Origin: Mycoplasmatota bacterium
GTDB taxonomy: Bacteria > Bacillota_I > Bacilli_A > RF39 > UBA660
DNA: 64,000 nucleotides
Assembly: GCA_022771205.1 (NCBI GenBank)
Contig: JALFCF010000001.1
Location: 62,001 to 126,000, forward strand
Direction: 5' to 3'
The position numbers and the translations under genes were made by a program. This document shows, piece by piece, positions 17,069 through 25,175 of the stretch. Below the pieces are notes generated by a model, which was not told where the DNA came from, did not search any database, and worked only from the letters and a program-made list of their open reading frames with translations. Position 1 is the stretch's first letter. The number at the start of each line of letters is the position of its first letter.

Positions 17069-17418
17069 TGTTAATACTAAAATCTTTCTTATTCTGCGGA
17101 ATTGTATGTATGATTGCACAGATTATATTAGATAATACTAAATTAAGTCCGGGTCATATAACAAGTATATTTGTAGTGTTGGGAGCATTTTTAGATTCAT
17201 TCAGTTTTTATGATAAAATTATTAAATCGGTAGGGGGAGGAGCGCTTTTACCAATCACCAGTTTTGGACATTCTCTAATCCATGGAGCTCTTGCAAAAGC
17301 AAATGAGTATGGAATAATAGGAATTTTAATGGGAATGTTTGATTTAACTGCTACAGGTATAACAGCAGCAATCATATTTGCTTTTGTCTTTTCTTTAATA
17401 TTTAAACCAAAAAATTAA
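17068..17418 (+). CDS. spoVAE: Stage V sporulation protein AE (SpoVAEb type)
   Basis: 116 residues with four hydrophobic helices. GGGALLPITSFGHSLIHGAL is the family signature and is related to the SpoVAC motif. It is the third component of the minimal SpoVAC-AD-AEb dipicolinate channel; spoVAA, AB and AF are not present here. It begins on the last base of the spoVAD stop codon. Confidence 0.93.
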   Translation: MLILKSFLFCGIVCMIAQIILDNTKLSPGHITSIFVVLGAFLDSFSFYDKIIKSVGGGALLPITSFGHSLIHGALAKANEYGIIGILMGMFDLTATGITAAIIFAFVFSLIFKPKN

Positions 17419-17449
17419 AATACTATGATAAAATAAATTTGGTGATTAT

Positions 17450-18082
17450 ATGAAAGAAGAAGTAGAAAGAATAATAGATAAAGAAAAAATAAATCCAAGA
17501 GAAACGTATGAATTCCCATTTGTTATTTTATTAACAGGAAATGTAGGCAGTGGAAAAAGCTTAGTTTCACAAATATTATCAAAAGAATTAAATCTATACT
17601 TAATTAGTGGAGACTATATAAGAAATATAATAAAAAGATTATATCCAGATATAGATTTACATGACGAAGAAGTGAAACAAATAAATAATCAATTATGCTT
17701 AAAAGAAATGAAGTATTGCATAGATAATAAGTATTCAATGATTTTAGACCGAAGTGTATCTAGTCAAAAAGATTTGTCTTTTATAAAAGATAAAGTAAAC
17801 TTACCAATTATCTTTATCAAAATAATATCTAATGATATAGAAAATATTAAAAGAGTAAAAAACAGACAAAATACCCAAGATATAAAAATAGAACACTATG
17901 GTCACCAAGAATCTAAAAGTGGTGTAGTAACAGAGGAAGAATACAATAAAATAAAGCAAAGAAAAATATATGATTTAGATGATAGTGTTTATGACTATTT
18001 CATAAATACTAATACGTCTCTTGATGAATTAAAAATAAGTTTAAATAATATCATAGAAGATATCAAGAAAAAATATAAATAA
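17450..18082 (+). CDS. P-loop kinase of the AAA_33/zeta-like type
   Basis: 210 residues. Walker A is TGNVGSGKS (residues 29-37), followed by LISGDYIR, MILDRSVSS as a lid/second-metal region, and FIKIISND. This is the layout of small nucleotide or metabolite kinases such as AAA_33. The substrate cannot be read from the sequence. It lies 32 bases after spoVAE and could belong to the spore operon. Its own terminator has been split by an insertion sequence immediately downstream. Confidence 0.7.
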   Translation: MKEEVERIIDKEKINPRETYEFPFVILLTGNVGSGKSLVSQILSKELNLYLISGDYIRNIIKRLYPDIDLHDEEVKQINNQLCLKEMKYCIDNKYSMILDRSVSSQKDLSFIKDKVNLPIIFIKIISNDIENIKRVKNRQNTQDIKIEHYGHQESKSGVVTEEEYNKIKQRKIYDLDDSVYDYFINTNTSLDELKISLNNIIEDIKKKYK

Positions 18083-18093
18083 AAAGAAATTGC
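18081..18093 (+). terminator. Left arm of an intrinsic terminator split by an insertion sequence
   Basis: AAAAAGAAATTG (18081-18092) is perfectly complementary to CAATTTCTTTTT at 19332-19343 on the far side of the IS element. If the element and one target copy are removed, the two form a 12-bp stem with a CAAA loop and a long T tract. Confidence 0.8.
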
Positions 18094-18144
18094 AAACTGA
18101 AGTGAACCCCAAATAGGAGACACCAATTAAAAAGAAGTCAGGAT

Positions 18145-18966
18145 TTATTTCCCCGACTTTTTTGACTTTAATCTAGTTGTGTTATAAAATAATATCCAAT
18201 CTTCTACAAGTTGAATATATTCTTGTAAAGATGTAATATTATTATTGTACAAAGTTTCTTTCTTTAGAAGAGCGTGCCAGCTTTCTATAGGAGAATCATC
18301 TATTGGAGTACCTTTTTTACTCATTGAAATTTGTATTCCATTTGATTCACAAATAGCTTTGTACTCATAAGATGTATATTGGAATCCTTGATCACTGTGA
18401 ATGATCAATCCTTGTACATCTTTTTCTTTGGCTAAAGCTTGATTTAAAGTATCCACAACTAGTTTTAAATCATTTCTTTTTGATATTACATAGGAAACCA
18501 CATGTCTATCATATAAGTCTATTATTGTAGACAAATATGCTCTTGAACCTTTAAATATCAAATAGGTTACATCTGTATCCCATACTTTATTTAGTTTATC
18601 AGTAGTAAAGTTTCTATTTAATAGATTAGGTTTAACATTATCTTCTATTCTTTGATTTTTATGTTTTATTTTAGCTTTTCTTACATATTCAGCCATCAAA
18701 TTATACTTCTTCATTATTCTTAATACCTTTTTACCATTCATAACTACACCATATTTTAGGAGTAGACCTTCAACAATCCTACGATATCCATATGTTCCTT
18801 TAGAATCATCAAATATTTCTTTAATTATTAAATAATCATAATAATCAGAATCTTCTTTATTTCTATACTTATAATAAGTTTTAGAACTTATATTAAGTAC
18901 TGTACACATGTTAGTAAGTTTATAATTATTTCTATATAAATTTATAAATGTTACTTTTTCTCTCAT
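18145..18966 (-). CDS. IS3-family transposase OrfB (DDE integrase)
   Basis: 273 residues. HTH_21-like N-terminal part, then an rve/DDE core with the three acidic residues in WDTDVTY, IIHSDQGFQYTS and PIDDSPIESWHALLKKE. The ATG overlaps the orfA stop as ATGA, and the frame is -1 relative to orfA. The full enzyme is probably the OrfAB fusion made by frameshifting at the slippery run at 18990-18996. It looks intact. Confidence 0.95.
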   Translation of the reverse strand: MREKVTFINLYRNNYKLTNMCTVLNISSKTYYKYRNKEDSDYYDYLIIKEIFDDSKGTYGYRRIVEGLLLKYGVVMNGKKVLRIMKKYNLMAEYVRKAKIKHKNQRIEDNVKPNLLNRNFTTDKLNKVWDTDVTYLIFKGSRAYLSTIIDLYDRHVVSYVISKRNDLKLVVDTLNQALAKEKDVQGLIIHSDQGFQYTSYEYKAICESNGIQISMSKKGTPIDDSPIESWHALLKKETLYNNNITSLQEYIQLVEDWILFYNTTRLKSKKSGK

Positions 18967-19244
18967 TGTGCCTTGAGGAAGGCCTGGTATTTTTTTAGTA
19001 TTTCATATCTTTCTTTCCAGTCTTCTTTAGTTAAATTAGATTCTTTCAATCTTCCGCGTTTTTGACCTTGATTAGGATATTTTTCCGGATGCCATAGTTT
19101 TTGTTGCCAAGTTGATATAGTTTTCTCAGATATATTATATTTTCTAGACAAAAATCTACACGAATACCCATTTTTTAATTCTTCTAATATTATATTTTTA
19201 ATTTCAGCCGAATATTTATTAAACTTTTGCTCTTTTAATGCCAT
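18963..19244 (-). CDS. IS3-family transposase OrfA (helix-turn-helix)
   Basis: 93 residues. The helix-turn-helix (EELKNGYSCRFLSRKYNISEKTISTWQQKLWHPE) is of the IS150-type OrfA, which binds the element's ends. AGGAGGTAGT precedes the ATG. Near its 3' end is an A7 slippery run followed by a GCCTT/AAGGC hairpin, a programmed -1 frameshift signal into orfB. Confidence 0.92.
   Translation of the reverse strand: MALKEQKFNKYSAEIKNIILEELKNGYSCRFLSRKYNISEKTISTWQQKLWHPEKYPNQGQKRGRLKESNLTKEDWKERYEILKKYQAFLKAQ
18970..18996 (-). promoter_or_regulatory. Programmed -1 frameshift signal in IS3 element
   Basis: On the minus strand, CTA-AAA-AAA (A7 run, 18990-18996) is followed after a few bases by the hairpin GCCTT-CCTC-AAGGC (18970-18983). 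After a -1 shift the frame continues without stop into orfB, giving the OrfAB transposase. Confidence 0.7.
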
Positions 19245-19344
19245 AAAAAATACTACCTCCTTTCTTGAGATAGTATTTTATCACAAAAGTTCTTTTTAAT
19301 TTATGTCTACTCTAAGGGGTGCATTTCAAAACAATTTCTTTTTT

Positions 19345-19650
19345 TTAATACTGGTTAGAAGAAAGAGAAATAATTAAATCCATATCGTCATCTTTAGCCA
19401 TAATATTTTTATGATATTCTCCACATTTTCTACAACGATAGACTATTTTGTAAGTAGCTTTAAATTTTTCAATACCAATAGGATCTAATATACCTAAACA
19501 AGTATTTTGTCTATCACCAGGCATAATATCTACATGCTTAGAGCAAAGGCAAAAAGGACAATGATCACGCGCACTGTATTTTAATAATGAAACCTTTTGG
19601 CCACAATTTTCACAAATAAATTCTTCATCTCTCATAGTAAATTGTTTCAT
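19345..19650 (-). CDS. RNHCP domain zinc-ribbon protein
   Basis: 101 residues from the ATG at 19650 (minus strand, GATGGTGAT upstream). The open frame continues 68 residues further upstream, but that extension lies over scpA and its promoter. Two CxxC pairs (CENCGQ, CPFCLCSKHVD) surround ARDHCPFC, the RNHCP-family signature with Arg-Asp in place of Arg-Asn, and a further CRKCGEY follows. These are probable Zn ribbons. Function is unknown; translation- or RNA-related roles have been suggested for such small ribbons (weak inference). Confidence 0.8.
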   Translation of the reverse strand: MKQFTMRDEEFICENCGQKVSLLKYSARDHCPFCLCSKHVDIMPGDRQNTCLGILDPIGIEKFKATYKIVYRCRKCGEYHKNIMAKDDDMDLIISLSSNQY

Positions 19651-19707
19651 AATATCACCATCTATTGTTATTATAGCAGGAAACAAATTGAAAAAAAAGA
19701 AGCTTTT

Positions 19708-19716
19708 TGCTATAAT
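19708..19716 (+). promoter_or_regulatory. Extended -10 promoter element of scpA-scpB
   Basis: TGCTATAAT about 35 bases upstream of the chosen scpA start. It overlaps the region divergent to the RNHCP gene. Confidence 0.6.
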
Positions 19717-19750
19717 GGTAAAGAAAATGACAAAGTTCGGAAGTGATGAT

Positions 19751-20470
19751 ATGCAATTTAAAATTAATGAGTTTGAAGGCCCACTAGATTTATTATTACA
19801 TTTGATTAAAGAAAACAAGATGGATATTATGAATATAGAAATAGAACATATCACAGAACAATATATTGCATACTTGAATGAACAAGAAAAAATGAATTTA
19901 GAAATTGCTAGTGAATATTTAGTAATGGCATCAGAATTAATTGAAATAAAATCAAAATTATTACTTCCAAATCAAAAGAATGAAAATACAGATGAAGAAG
20001 AAATAGATCCTAGAGAAGAATTAGTAAATAGACTTTTAGAATATCAAGCGTATAAAGAAATTACAAAAGTATTAAAAGAAAAAGAAGAATTAAGAAAAGA
20101 AATTTATACTAAATCACCAGAAAATGTCAAAAATTATGTAGATGAAAGTGCTAAACTATCTAGCGATATTACTTTAGATGATTTAGTAGAAGCTTTTAAA
20201 AAGTATTTAGAGAGAAAAAAAGAATCAAAGCCATTAAAAACAAAAGTAACTACAAATGAAATAAGTGTTTCATCTAGAAGGTTAGAAATTAAAAGTATTT
20301 TAAAAACAAAGCCAAAAGTATCTTTTTTTGAGCTATTCCCAGTTTTAAATAAAGAGTATGTAGTAGCAACATTTCTAGCTATCTTAGAAATGGCTAAGAA
20401 TAAAGAATTGAAAATAACACAAGATAAAAATTTTGATGATATTATATGTGAGGTGCGGGATGAAAAATAA
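19751..20470 (+). CDS. scpA: Segregation and condensation protein A (kleisin)
   Basis: 239 residues from ATG 19751, preceded by CGGAAGTGA; earlier in-frame ATGs lie too close to the promoter. It opens with the standard FEGPLDLLLHLIKENKMDIMNIEI motif that contacts the Smc neck. A helical middle carries IEIKSKLLLP, and the C-terminal winged helix (VSFFELFPVLNKEYVVATFLAILEMAKNKEL) binds the Smc head. It bridges Smc heads in chromosome condensation. scpB overlaps it by 11 bases, the usual arrangement. Confidence 0.95.
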   Translation: MQFKINEFEGPLDLLLHLIKENKMDIMNIEIEHITEQYIAYLNEQEKMNLEIASEYLVMASELIEIKSKLLLPNQKNENTDEEEIDPREELVNRLLEYQAYKEITKVLKEKEELRKEIYTKSPENVKNYVDESAKLSSDITLDDLVEAFKKYLERKKESKPLKTKVTTNEISVSSRRLEIKSILKTKPKVSFFELFPVLNKEYVVATFLAILEMAKNKELKITQDKNFDDIICEVRDEK

Positions 20471-21032
20471 AGCAGTATTGGAAGGTTTGTTATTCGTTGT
20501 GGGTGAGGATGGATTAACTCTAGACCAAATAGAAGAAGTATTAGAAATACCTGAAGAAGATGTAAAAAATCTAGTAAATGAATTAAAACATAATTATGAA
20601 AATGAAGACAGAGGATTAAGAATAGATTTTTTAGGTAATAGATTAAAATTAACAACAAAATTCGAACATAGAGAGTATTATCAAAAACTATTAGAAAATC
20701 CAGAAACTAATATATTGAGTCAAGCAGCTCTAGAAACTTTAGCCATTATTGCATATAATGAACCAATTACTAGAATGCAAATTGATAAAATCAGAGGGGT
20801 AGGAAGTAGCCAAATGATTAGGAAATTAGTTGCTAAAGGATTAATTAAGGAATCTGGCAGAAGTGATTTGCCTGGTCGCCCAATTCTCTATGAAACGACA
20901 AATGACTTTTTAGATTACTTTGGATTAAGTAATATACAAGAATTACCAGATATGGCAGCATATATTGAAGAAGCAGAGCAGGAACCAGATGATGAAAAAG
21001 ACTTATACACATCAAAGTATAAAGAAGAATAA
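20460..21032 (+). CDS. scpB: Segregation and condensation protein B
   Basis: 190 residues from ATG 20460 behind GTGAGGTGCGGG. Two winged-helix domains: KAVLEGLLFVVGEDGLTLDQIEEVL, then ALETLAIIAYNEPITRMQIDKIRGV with GRSDLPGRPILYETT. It dimerises and binds the ScpA middle region in the Smc-ScpAB complex. The C-terminal tail is acidic. The overlap with scpA confirms coupling. Confidence 0.95.
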   Translation: MKNKAVLEGLLFVVGEDGLTLDQIEEVLEIPEEDVKNLVNELKHNYENEDRGLRIDFLGNRLKLTTKFEHREYYQKLLENPETNILSQAALETLAIIAYNEPITRMQIDKIRGVGSSQMIRKLVAKGLIKESGRSDLPGRPILYETTNDFLDYFGLSNIQELPDMAAYIEEAEQEPDDEKDLYTSKYKEE

Positions 21033-21060
21033 AGACCGAGATATTATCTACGGCCTTTTT
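21031..21060 (+). terminator. Probable intrinsic terminator after scpB
   Basis: AAAGACCG pairs with CGGCCTTT with one A-C mismatch, loop of about 12, then five T. It is imperfect but well placed. Confidence 0.55.
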
Positions 21061-21133
21061 AAATCAAATATTCAATAAAAACAAAAAGTAATAAAAAAAA
21101 CACAAAAAATCTAGAAATTATAAAAATGTATGA

Positions 21134-21139
21134 TATAAT
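21134..21139 (+). promoter_or_regulatory. -10 element of tRNA-Leu promoter
   Basis: TATAAT preceded by TGA (extended -10), 12 bases before the mature tRNA 5' end. The -35 is not clear. Confidence 0.6.
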
Positions 21140-21151
21140 CTAATATGTAAT

Positions 21152-21238
21152 GCCTGCGTGGCGGAATTGGTAGACGCGCTGGACTCAAAATCCAGTGTTA
21201 GCGATAACGTGTCGGTTCGAGTCCGACCGCAGGCACCA
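21152..21238 (+). tRNA. tRNA-Leu(CAA)
   Basis: 87-nt class II tRNA. Acceptor arms GCCTGCG/CGCAGGC, D-loop with TTGGTAGA, anticodon stem CTGGA/TCCAG with loop CTCAAAA giving anticodon CAA (21186-21188, reads UUG). A long variable arm is typical of Leu, the T-arm contains GGTTCGAGTCC, and CCA is encoded at 21236-21238. Confidence 0.97.
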
Positions 21239-21269
21239 TATATAGAAAATTTATATTGATATATATAAT

Positions 21270-21302
21270 AAAAAAGAGTCTCATGTTTGAGACTCTTTTT
21301 TA
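21270..21302 (+). terminator. Intrinsic terminator after tRNA-Leu
   Basis: Perfect stem of about 13 bp (AAAAAGAGTCTCA and its complement) with a short loop, followed by a T tract. Confidence 0.92.
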
Positions 21303-21492
21303 TTATAACATTCACCATAAGTAATAGTAATAAAATTATTAAATGGAAATATAAGACAAAAACAAGGATTGTTTTAAGTTTTATTTACTTCAATAAATGA
21401 CATAATAAAAATAAGAATCAAAAATTAATTTCTATTATAACTAAATATTGTAGAAAGAAAACGTCAACAAATGTAAACCAAAAAAATACCCC
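21303..21492. other. AT-rich intergenic region upstream of fibre cluster
   Basis: Most of the 287-base gap between the tRNA terminator and the first cluster gene. I see no credible ORF. It may hold operator sites for the promoter at 21493, but no recognised operator is visible. The only local structure is a loose inverted repeat near 21463-21478 (GTCAAC...GTAAAC), which is too weak to name. Confidence 0.5.
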
Positions 21493-21521
21493 TTGTCAAT
21501 TAAAAAAAAACAAGATACAAT
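21493..21521 (+). promoter_or_regulatory. Sigma-A-type promoter of the TasA/SipW-like cluster
   Basis: TTGTCA at 21493-21498, 17-nt spacer containing an A9 tract, TACAAT at 21516-21521. It predicts a leader of about 60 bases before the first gene of the cluster. Confidence 0.75.
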
Positions 21522-21589
21522 AAATATGACATAGTAGGAAAGGGAACATAGTGATGTACTAGAAAATAAAAAACAAGTGGTGATAAAAA

Positions 21590-22294
21590 ATGGCAATTAA
21601 AACAGTAAATATAGAAGCTGAACGAGTCTATAAGAAAAAACTTTTTTCTAGACTGGTAAAAATAGCATTTTTACTATTAATTATTTTTGTATCCATTGTT
21701 TATTTATTTTTGTATATCGTCTACGACGGTGGAAGATTTACTGTTACTTTGGATAGAAATTTATCAAATAGAAAAAATATATTTTTATCTGAAGATGGAA
21801 AAGTAAAGTCGAAGACAAGACAGCTATCAGCAGACACCATAGATTATATGGATAACATTTCAATAAAATGGCTTCCAGCAGATATTGATAAAGAAGCAAC
21901 AGGTGCTCACAATGGAGATAACTATATTGCTTATACATTCTATGTCGTTAATGATGGAGAAGAGAAAGTTCATTATTGGTATGAAGTTGATGTGGATGAC
22001 ACAGTAAAAAACGTGGATGAAGCAATTAGAATTATGATATACCAAAATGGCAAGCCTACAGTCTATGCAAAGAAAAATAAAACAACTAAGAAAAAAGAAC
22101 TAGGTACAAAGAAATTTGTATCAAAAGATATTGCGGTACTAGAACAAAGAAAAAATATGAAGCCTGGTACCAAAGATCGCTATACCATAGTTATATGGAT
22201 AGAAGGTGATGATCCAGAATGCAAAAACGACTTATTAGGCGGAGAGATAAAAATGCACATGGACATAACCGAAGAACATATTGCACAAAGATAA
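21590..22294 (+). CDS. TasA/camelysin-like membrane-anchored beta-sandwich protein
   Basis: 234 residues. Basic N-terminus, one long hydrophobic segment (residues about 23-46), then an extracellular domain. The domain reads like the TasA/CalY fold: AYTFYVVNDGEEKVHYWYEVDVDD in the middle, and YTIVIWIEGDDPECKNDLLGGEIKMHMDI near the end, a typical final-strand motif of SipW-dependent proteins. No clear A-x-A cleavage site follows the hydrophobic segment, so it may stay anchored and act as a fibre base or nucleator (inference). First gene of the cluster, 16 bases before the next start. Confidence 0.7.
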   Translation: MAIKTVNIEAERVYKKKLFSRLVKIAFLLLIIFVSIVYLFLYIVYDGGRFTVTLDRNLSNRKNIFLSEDGKVKSKTRQLSADTIDYMDNISIKWLPADIDKEATGAHNGDNYIAYTFYVVNDGEEKVHYWYEVDVDDTVKNVDEAIRIMIYQNGKPTVYAKKNKTTKKKELGTKKFVSKDIAVLEQRKNMKPGTKDRYTIVIWIEGDDPECKNDLLGGEIKMHMDITEEHIAQR

Positions 22295-22310
22295 ATAAGG
22301 AGTGAGAAAA

Positions 22311-23348
22311 ATGAAAAAAGAAAACAAAAAGAAAAAAAGAAAAATATTGTTATCATTAATCATGATTTTGTTTGTAGGAGTCATTTTAACAGCATCAACT
22401 TATACATGGTTCACTGCTAATAAAACTGTTACAGTTGATTCATTAGATGTTAATGTATCTACTTCTACAGGTTTACAAATTTCAACAGATGCGATTAATT
22501 GGAAAACTATCGTTACAAAAGTTGATATTTTAAATGCAAAGACTACAGGTTATAATGCCGCTGTAAATCAAATACCAGCTGGTCAAACAAACCCAGTATC
22601 AACAGCTGGAGGAGTTGATTCTGGAACAGGATATATGAACATGTTCCGTGGATTATTATCAGATGATTCAGGATTAGGAAACTTAAAACTAACCGCTGCT
22701 AAATCAACTGAAAAAGATGGAACTGAAGGAGATTTTATTGCTTTCGACTTATTTTTTAATACAAATGAAGCACAAGATATTTATCTAACATCTGGTTCTA
22801 ATGTTATTGGTGGAAATTCTGAAGGTGGCGGAACTGATACATCTATTCAAAATGCTGCTCGTATAGCTTTTCTACCACAAGGAACAAACCCAGAAGCAAG
22901 TAATTCATCAGCTAGTCAAGCTTTAAAAGCAACAGACGCTACAGGATTAAGAATTTGGGAACCAAATGCAGATACACATACTGCTAATGGTGTAAATAAT
23001 GCTCAATTAAACTATGGTAAGAGTGGTCTAACTCCAGGCGAAGGTAATGCACCAGTAGAATACTATGGAGTTAAAGCTGTATTTGGTACTGAAAATGCAC
23101 AAGATGTAAATTCTCAAAATCCAACTTACTTTACAAAAATAGAGGCAGGAACTCAAGGATTATTTACAACAAACAAATCAGGAATTCCAACAACTGCATA
23201 TCAACAAGTATTCCACTTAGACAAAGGTGTTACTAAGATTAGAATTTATATGTGGGTTGAAGGACAAGATGTTGATTGTGAAGATTATGCATCAGGTGGA
23301 GATTTAACATATAACTTACAATTTAGTTCATTATCAAAACAAGCATAA
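22311..23348 (+). CDS. TasA-like secreted protein, candidate major fibre subunit
   Basis: 345 residues from ATG 22311; AAGGAGTGA at 22297-22304 is one of the strongest ribosome binding sites in the window. The Lys/Arg-rich N-terminus and hydrophobic segment end in the SipW-type motif ASTYTWFTANKTVTVDSLDV. The ectodomain contains FIAFDLFFNT and ends IRIYMWVEGQDVDCEDYASGGDLTYNLQFS, the TasA/camelysin closing strands. Composition is rich in Asn, Ser, Thr and Gly. The strong site and a partial terminator just after suggest it is the most abundant product (inference). It is probably processed by the SipW-type peptidase encoded two genes on. Confidence 0.8.
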   Translation: MKKENKKKKRKILLSLIMILFVGVILTASTYTWFTANKTVTVDSLDVNVSTSTGLQISTDAINWKTIVTKVDILNAKTTGYNAAVNQIPAGQTNPVSTAGGVDSGTGYMNMFRGLLSDDSGLGNLKLTAAKSTEKDGTEGDFIAFDLFFNTNEAQDIYLTSGSNVIGGNSEGGGTDTSIQNAARIAFLPQGTNPEASNSSASQALKATDATGLRIWEPNADTHTANGVNNAQLNYGKSGLTPGEGNAPVEYYGVKAVFGTENAQDVNSQNPTYFTKIEAGTQGLFTTNKSGIPTTAYQQVFHLDKGVTKIRIYMWVEGQDVDCEDYASGGDLTYNLQFSSLSKQA

Positions 23349-23385
23349 TTATGATCAATAAGTTGGTCATTTAACAAAACAAAAC

Positions 23386-23410
23386 AGGCCTTCAATGAAG
23401 GCCTTTTGTT
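23386..23410 (+). terminator. Hairpin after candidate major subunit gene (possible leaky terminator)
   Basis: Eight-bp perfect GC-containing stem AGGCCTTC/GAAGGCCT with loop AAT, followed by only four T and then GTT. It could attenuate transcription into downstream genes and so raise the ratio of the major subunit. Confidence 0.7.
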
Positions 23411-23425
23411 ATAATAGGAGGGTTT

Positions 23426-23527
23426 ATGGAACAAGCACAAGAACTACTAAAATTATATTTGCAAATCGAAAAGCATATTCGTTATCTAGAAGAAAATATT
23501 ATAAGTGAGGAAGAAACAAATGACTAG
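23426..23527 (+). CDS. 33-residue acidic/helical small protein
   Basis: A short ORF with an excellent site (TAGGAGG five bases before ATG) encodes 33 residues, with one amphipathic helix (ELLKLYLQIEKHIRYLEENI) and an acidic end. It overlaps the next gene by eight bases, so it may be a leader that couples translation or a genuine small protein. The position right after a hairpin also allows a regulatory role. No homolog is recognised. Confidence 0.55.
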   Translation: MEQAQELLKLYLQIEKHIRYLEENIISEEETND

Positions 23528-25175
23528 GGAAGTACAAGATAAAATAAAAAAAGAAATAGAAGTTAACGAAAATCATATTGATAATTTTCCCCTAGAAACA
23601 GAAACAGGAACAAAAAAATTAAAAGAAAAGTTTCACAAGAAAGCAGTGGAAGAACGAAATGCTTATATAAAAAAAGAAATACCAAAATTCAAAGATTATC
23701 AAAGAGAAACCTATCAACAATTAGATAATTATGTAAAATCAGTATTTCCAATAGATAAAACACAAGAATACGAAGATACAAGTAAAAAAATAGAAGAAAT
23801 TTTTAACATAATTCCATATGTAGATGATAAGATAGCTCTGGAAATAAAATTAGGATTTGCTCATATATTTTATGAATTATCAGAAAGAATAGAAGCGTCA
23901 CTAACTGTAATTAATCAAAGTATAAAATCATTTATCAATATTATGAAAAGTGCTAATATTGAGTTAACTGCTGAGAACTTTAATTATAGCCCATTCGTAA
24001 ATGATTATATGAAGTCTTTTTTAGTAAATAGCGATAAAGAAAATTTTGAAGAGATCATGCAAACAACTTTTAAAGAAATTTATTGGGAATGCCCAGAACT
24101 AATTATGCACATCAAAAGGAACTTGATTATGATTTTTAAAAATAATTATCAAGGATTAAAATCATACTGTGATAAAATAACAATTGAAAAATTACAGGAA
24201 AAAGGATTGTCCAAGGAAAATGCTTTAAATACTTATCAGCAAGAACTACTATCTTTACAAGATAAAATTGATCAAGATGAATTTTTGAATCTTCAAATGT
24301 TCTTAGGTAAAAAGAGAAATGTCGATGATTATACAGAGGGAGCTCCTCTAAGAAGTAAGAGCTTTAATCAATTAGTGATTGGAGGATCATATGCAGAACT
24401 AAGAGATGAGCAAAAGAAAGTATTTGACATCGAAAGTATTAATTTAGGAAGACATTTAGAAGTGTTAAAAGAATACTATAATTATGAAAGTATAATTAAG
24501 GATTTAGTTACAAGATTCAAGAAAAAAGAAGAATCTAAAACAAAGTATGAAGCAAAGAAAAAAGAAGTTGATACAGAAGAAAAAGTTCGCGAAAAACTAT
24601 ATAAAGAATATCTTAGAGCAAATGGGATTGGATTTTTAGCAAAGAGAAATGATAATAAGATATCAGAAATAAAAGTTAAAATAAAAGACCAAATAAATAA
24701 GCTTTCTAATTTATACAAAGAACTAGAAGAGTTAGAAATTGATATTAATGTTGGTAAATATTTAACAGAAGGTAGTAGTGTTTATGATGTTTTAACAACA
24801 AGCTTAAGCTCCTATATATACATTGAAAATGTTTTAGTAGAAAAATTCCAAGATATAGATGTAGATTTTAATTTATCAAATTATGTTAGTAGATACTTAA
24901 AATTTATATATAATCCAAATGCTGATTTCCTACACAAAATAACAGCTTTGTCAGATTATGATATATCTGAAGTAATATCAGAAAAATATGCTTTACTTGG
25001 TATAAATGTAGAAAAAGAAGAAATTAATCAAGACAGTATAGATGGTACAATTTCTTCAGTCAAAGTTACGACATTAGTAAATAATATAAAAAAATCAAAT
25101 ATGACAATTGACCAAATGAAACTAATATGTGATATCAATAAGATTGATTACACTATCGAAGATGAAATTCTATAA
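23520..25175 (+). CDS. Large cytoplasmic coiled-coil protein of the fibre cluster
   Basis: 551 residues from ATG 23520; a GTG at 23505 is in frame but overlaps the GAGG ribosome binding site region. There is no signal peptide or membrane helix. Charged, mostly helical, with a strongly coiled-coil stretch at about residues 320-410 (KKKEESKTKYEAKKKEVDTEEKVREKLYKEYL). I do not recognise a domain. Its position between the candidate major subunit and the signal peptidase suggests a cytoplasmic assembly or targeting factor (inference). Confidence 0.7.
   Translation: MTREVQDKIKKEIEVNENHIDNFPLETETGTKKLKEKFHKKAVEERNAYIKKEIPKFKDYQRETYQQLDNYVKSVFPIDKTQEYEDTSKKIEEIFNIIPYVDDKIALEIKLGFAHIFYELSERIEASLTVINQSIKSFINIMKSANIELTAENFNYSPFVNDYMKSFLVNSDKENFEEIMQTTFKEIYWECPELIMHIKRNLIMIFKNNYQGLKSYCDKITIEKLQEKGLSKENALNTYQQELLSLQDKIDQDEFLNLQMFLGKKRNVDDYTEGAPLRSKSFNQLVIGGSYAELRDEQKKVFDIESINLGRHLEVLKEYYNYESIIKDLVTRFKKKEESKTKYEAKKKEVDTEEKVREKLYKEYLRANGIGFLAKRNDNKISEIKVKIKDQINKLSNLYKELEELEIDINVGKYLTEGSSVYDVLTTSLSSYIYIENVLVEKFQDIDVDFNLSNYVSRYLKFIYNPNADFLHKITALSDYDISEVISEKYALLGINVEKEEINQDSIDGTISSVKVTTLVNNIKKSNMTIDQMKLICDINKIDYTIEDEIL

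Larger units (their letters stand above)
18098..19328 (-). mobile_element. IS3-family (IS150-like) insertion sequence, intact, 1231 bp
   Basis: The ends are imperfect inverted repeats of about 39 bp. The left end begins TGAAGTGAACCCC at 18098; the right end, read inward, begins TGAAATGCACCCC from 19328; both close on ATTAAAAAGAA. A four-base direct repeat AAAC flanks it (18094-18097 and 19329-19332), as expected for IS3 transposition. It carries overlapping orfA and orfB with no disruption, so it may be active. It sits in the loop of a former terminator between convergent genes. Confidence 0.93.

Noticed and set aside
19651-19854. N-terminal extension of the RNHCP protein
   Set aside because: It overlaps the scpA start and promoter, and a good ribosome binding site precedes the ATG at 19650.
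21303-21589. Possible small RNA or riboswitch upstream of the fibre cluster
   Set aside because: Only one promoter and no stable hairpin before the first gene were seen; the leader is short and unstructured by eye.
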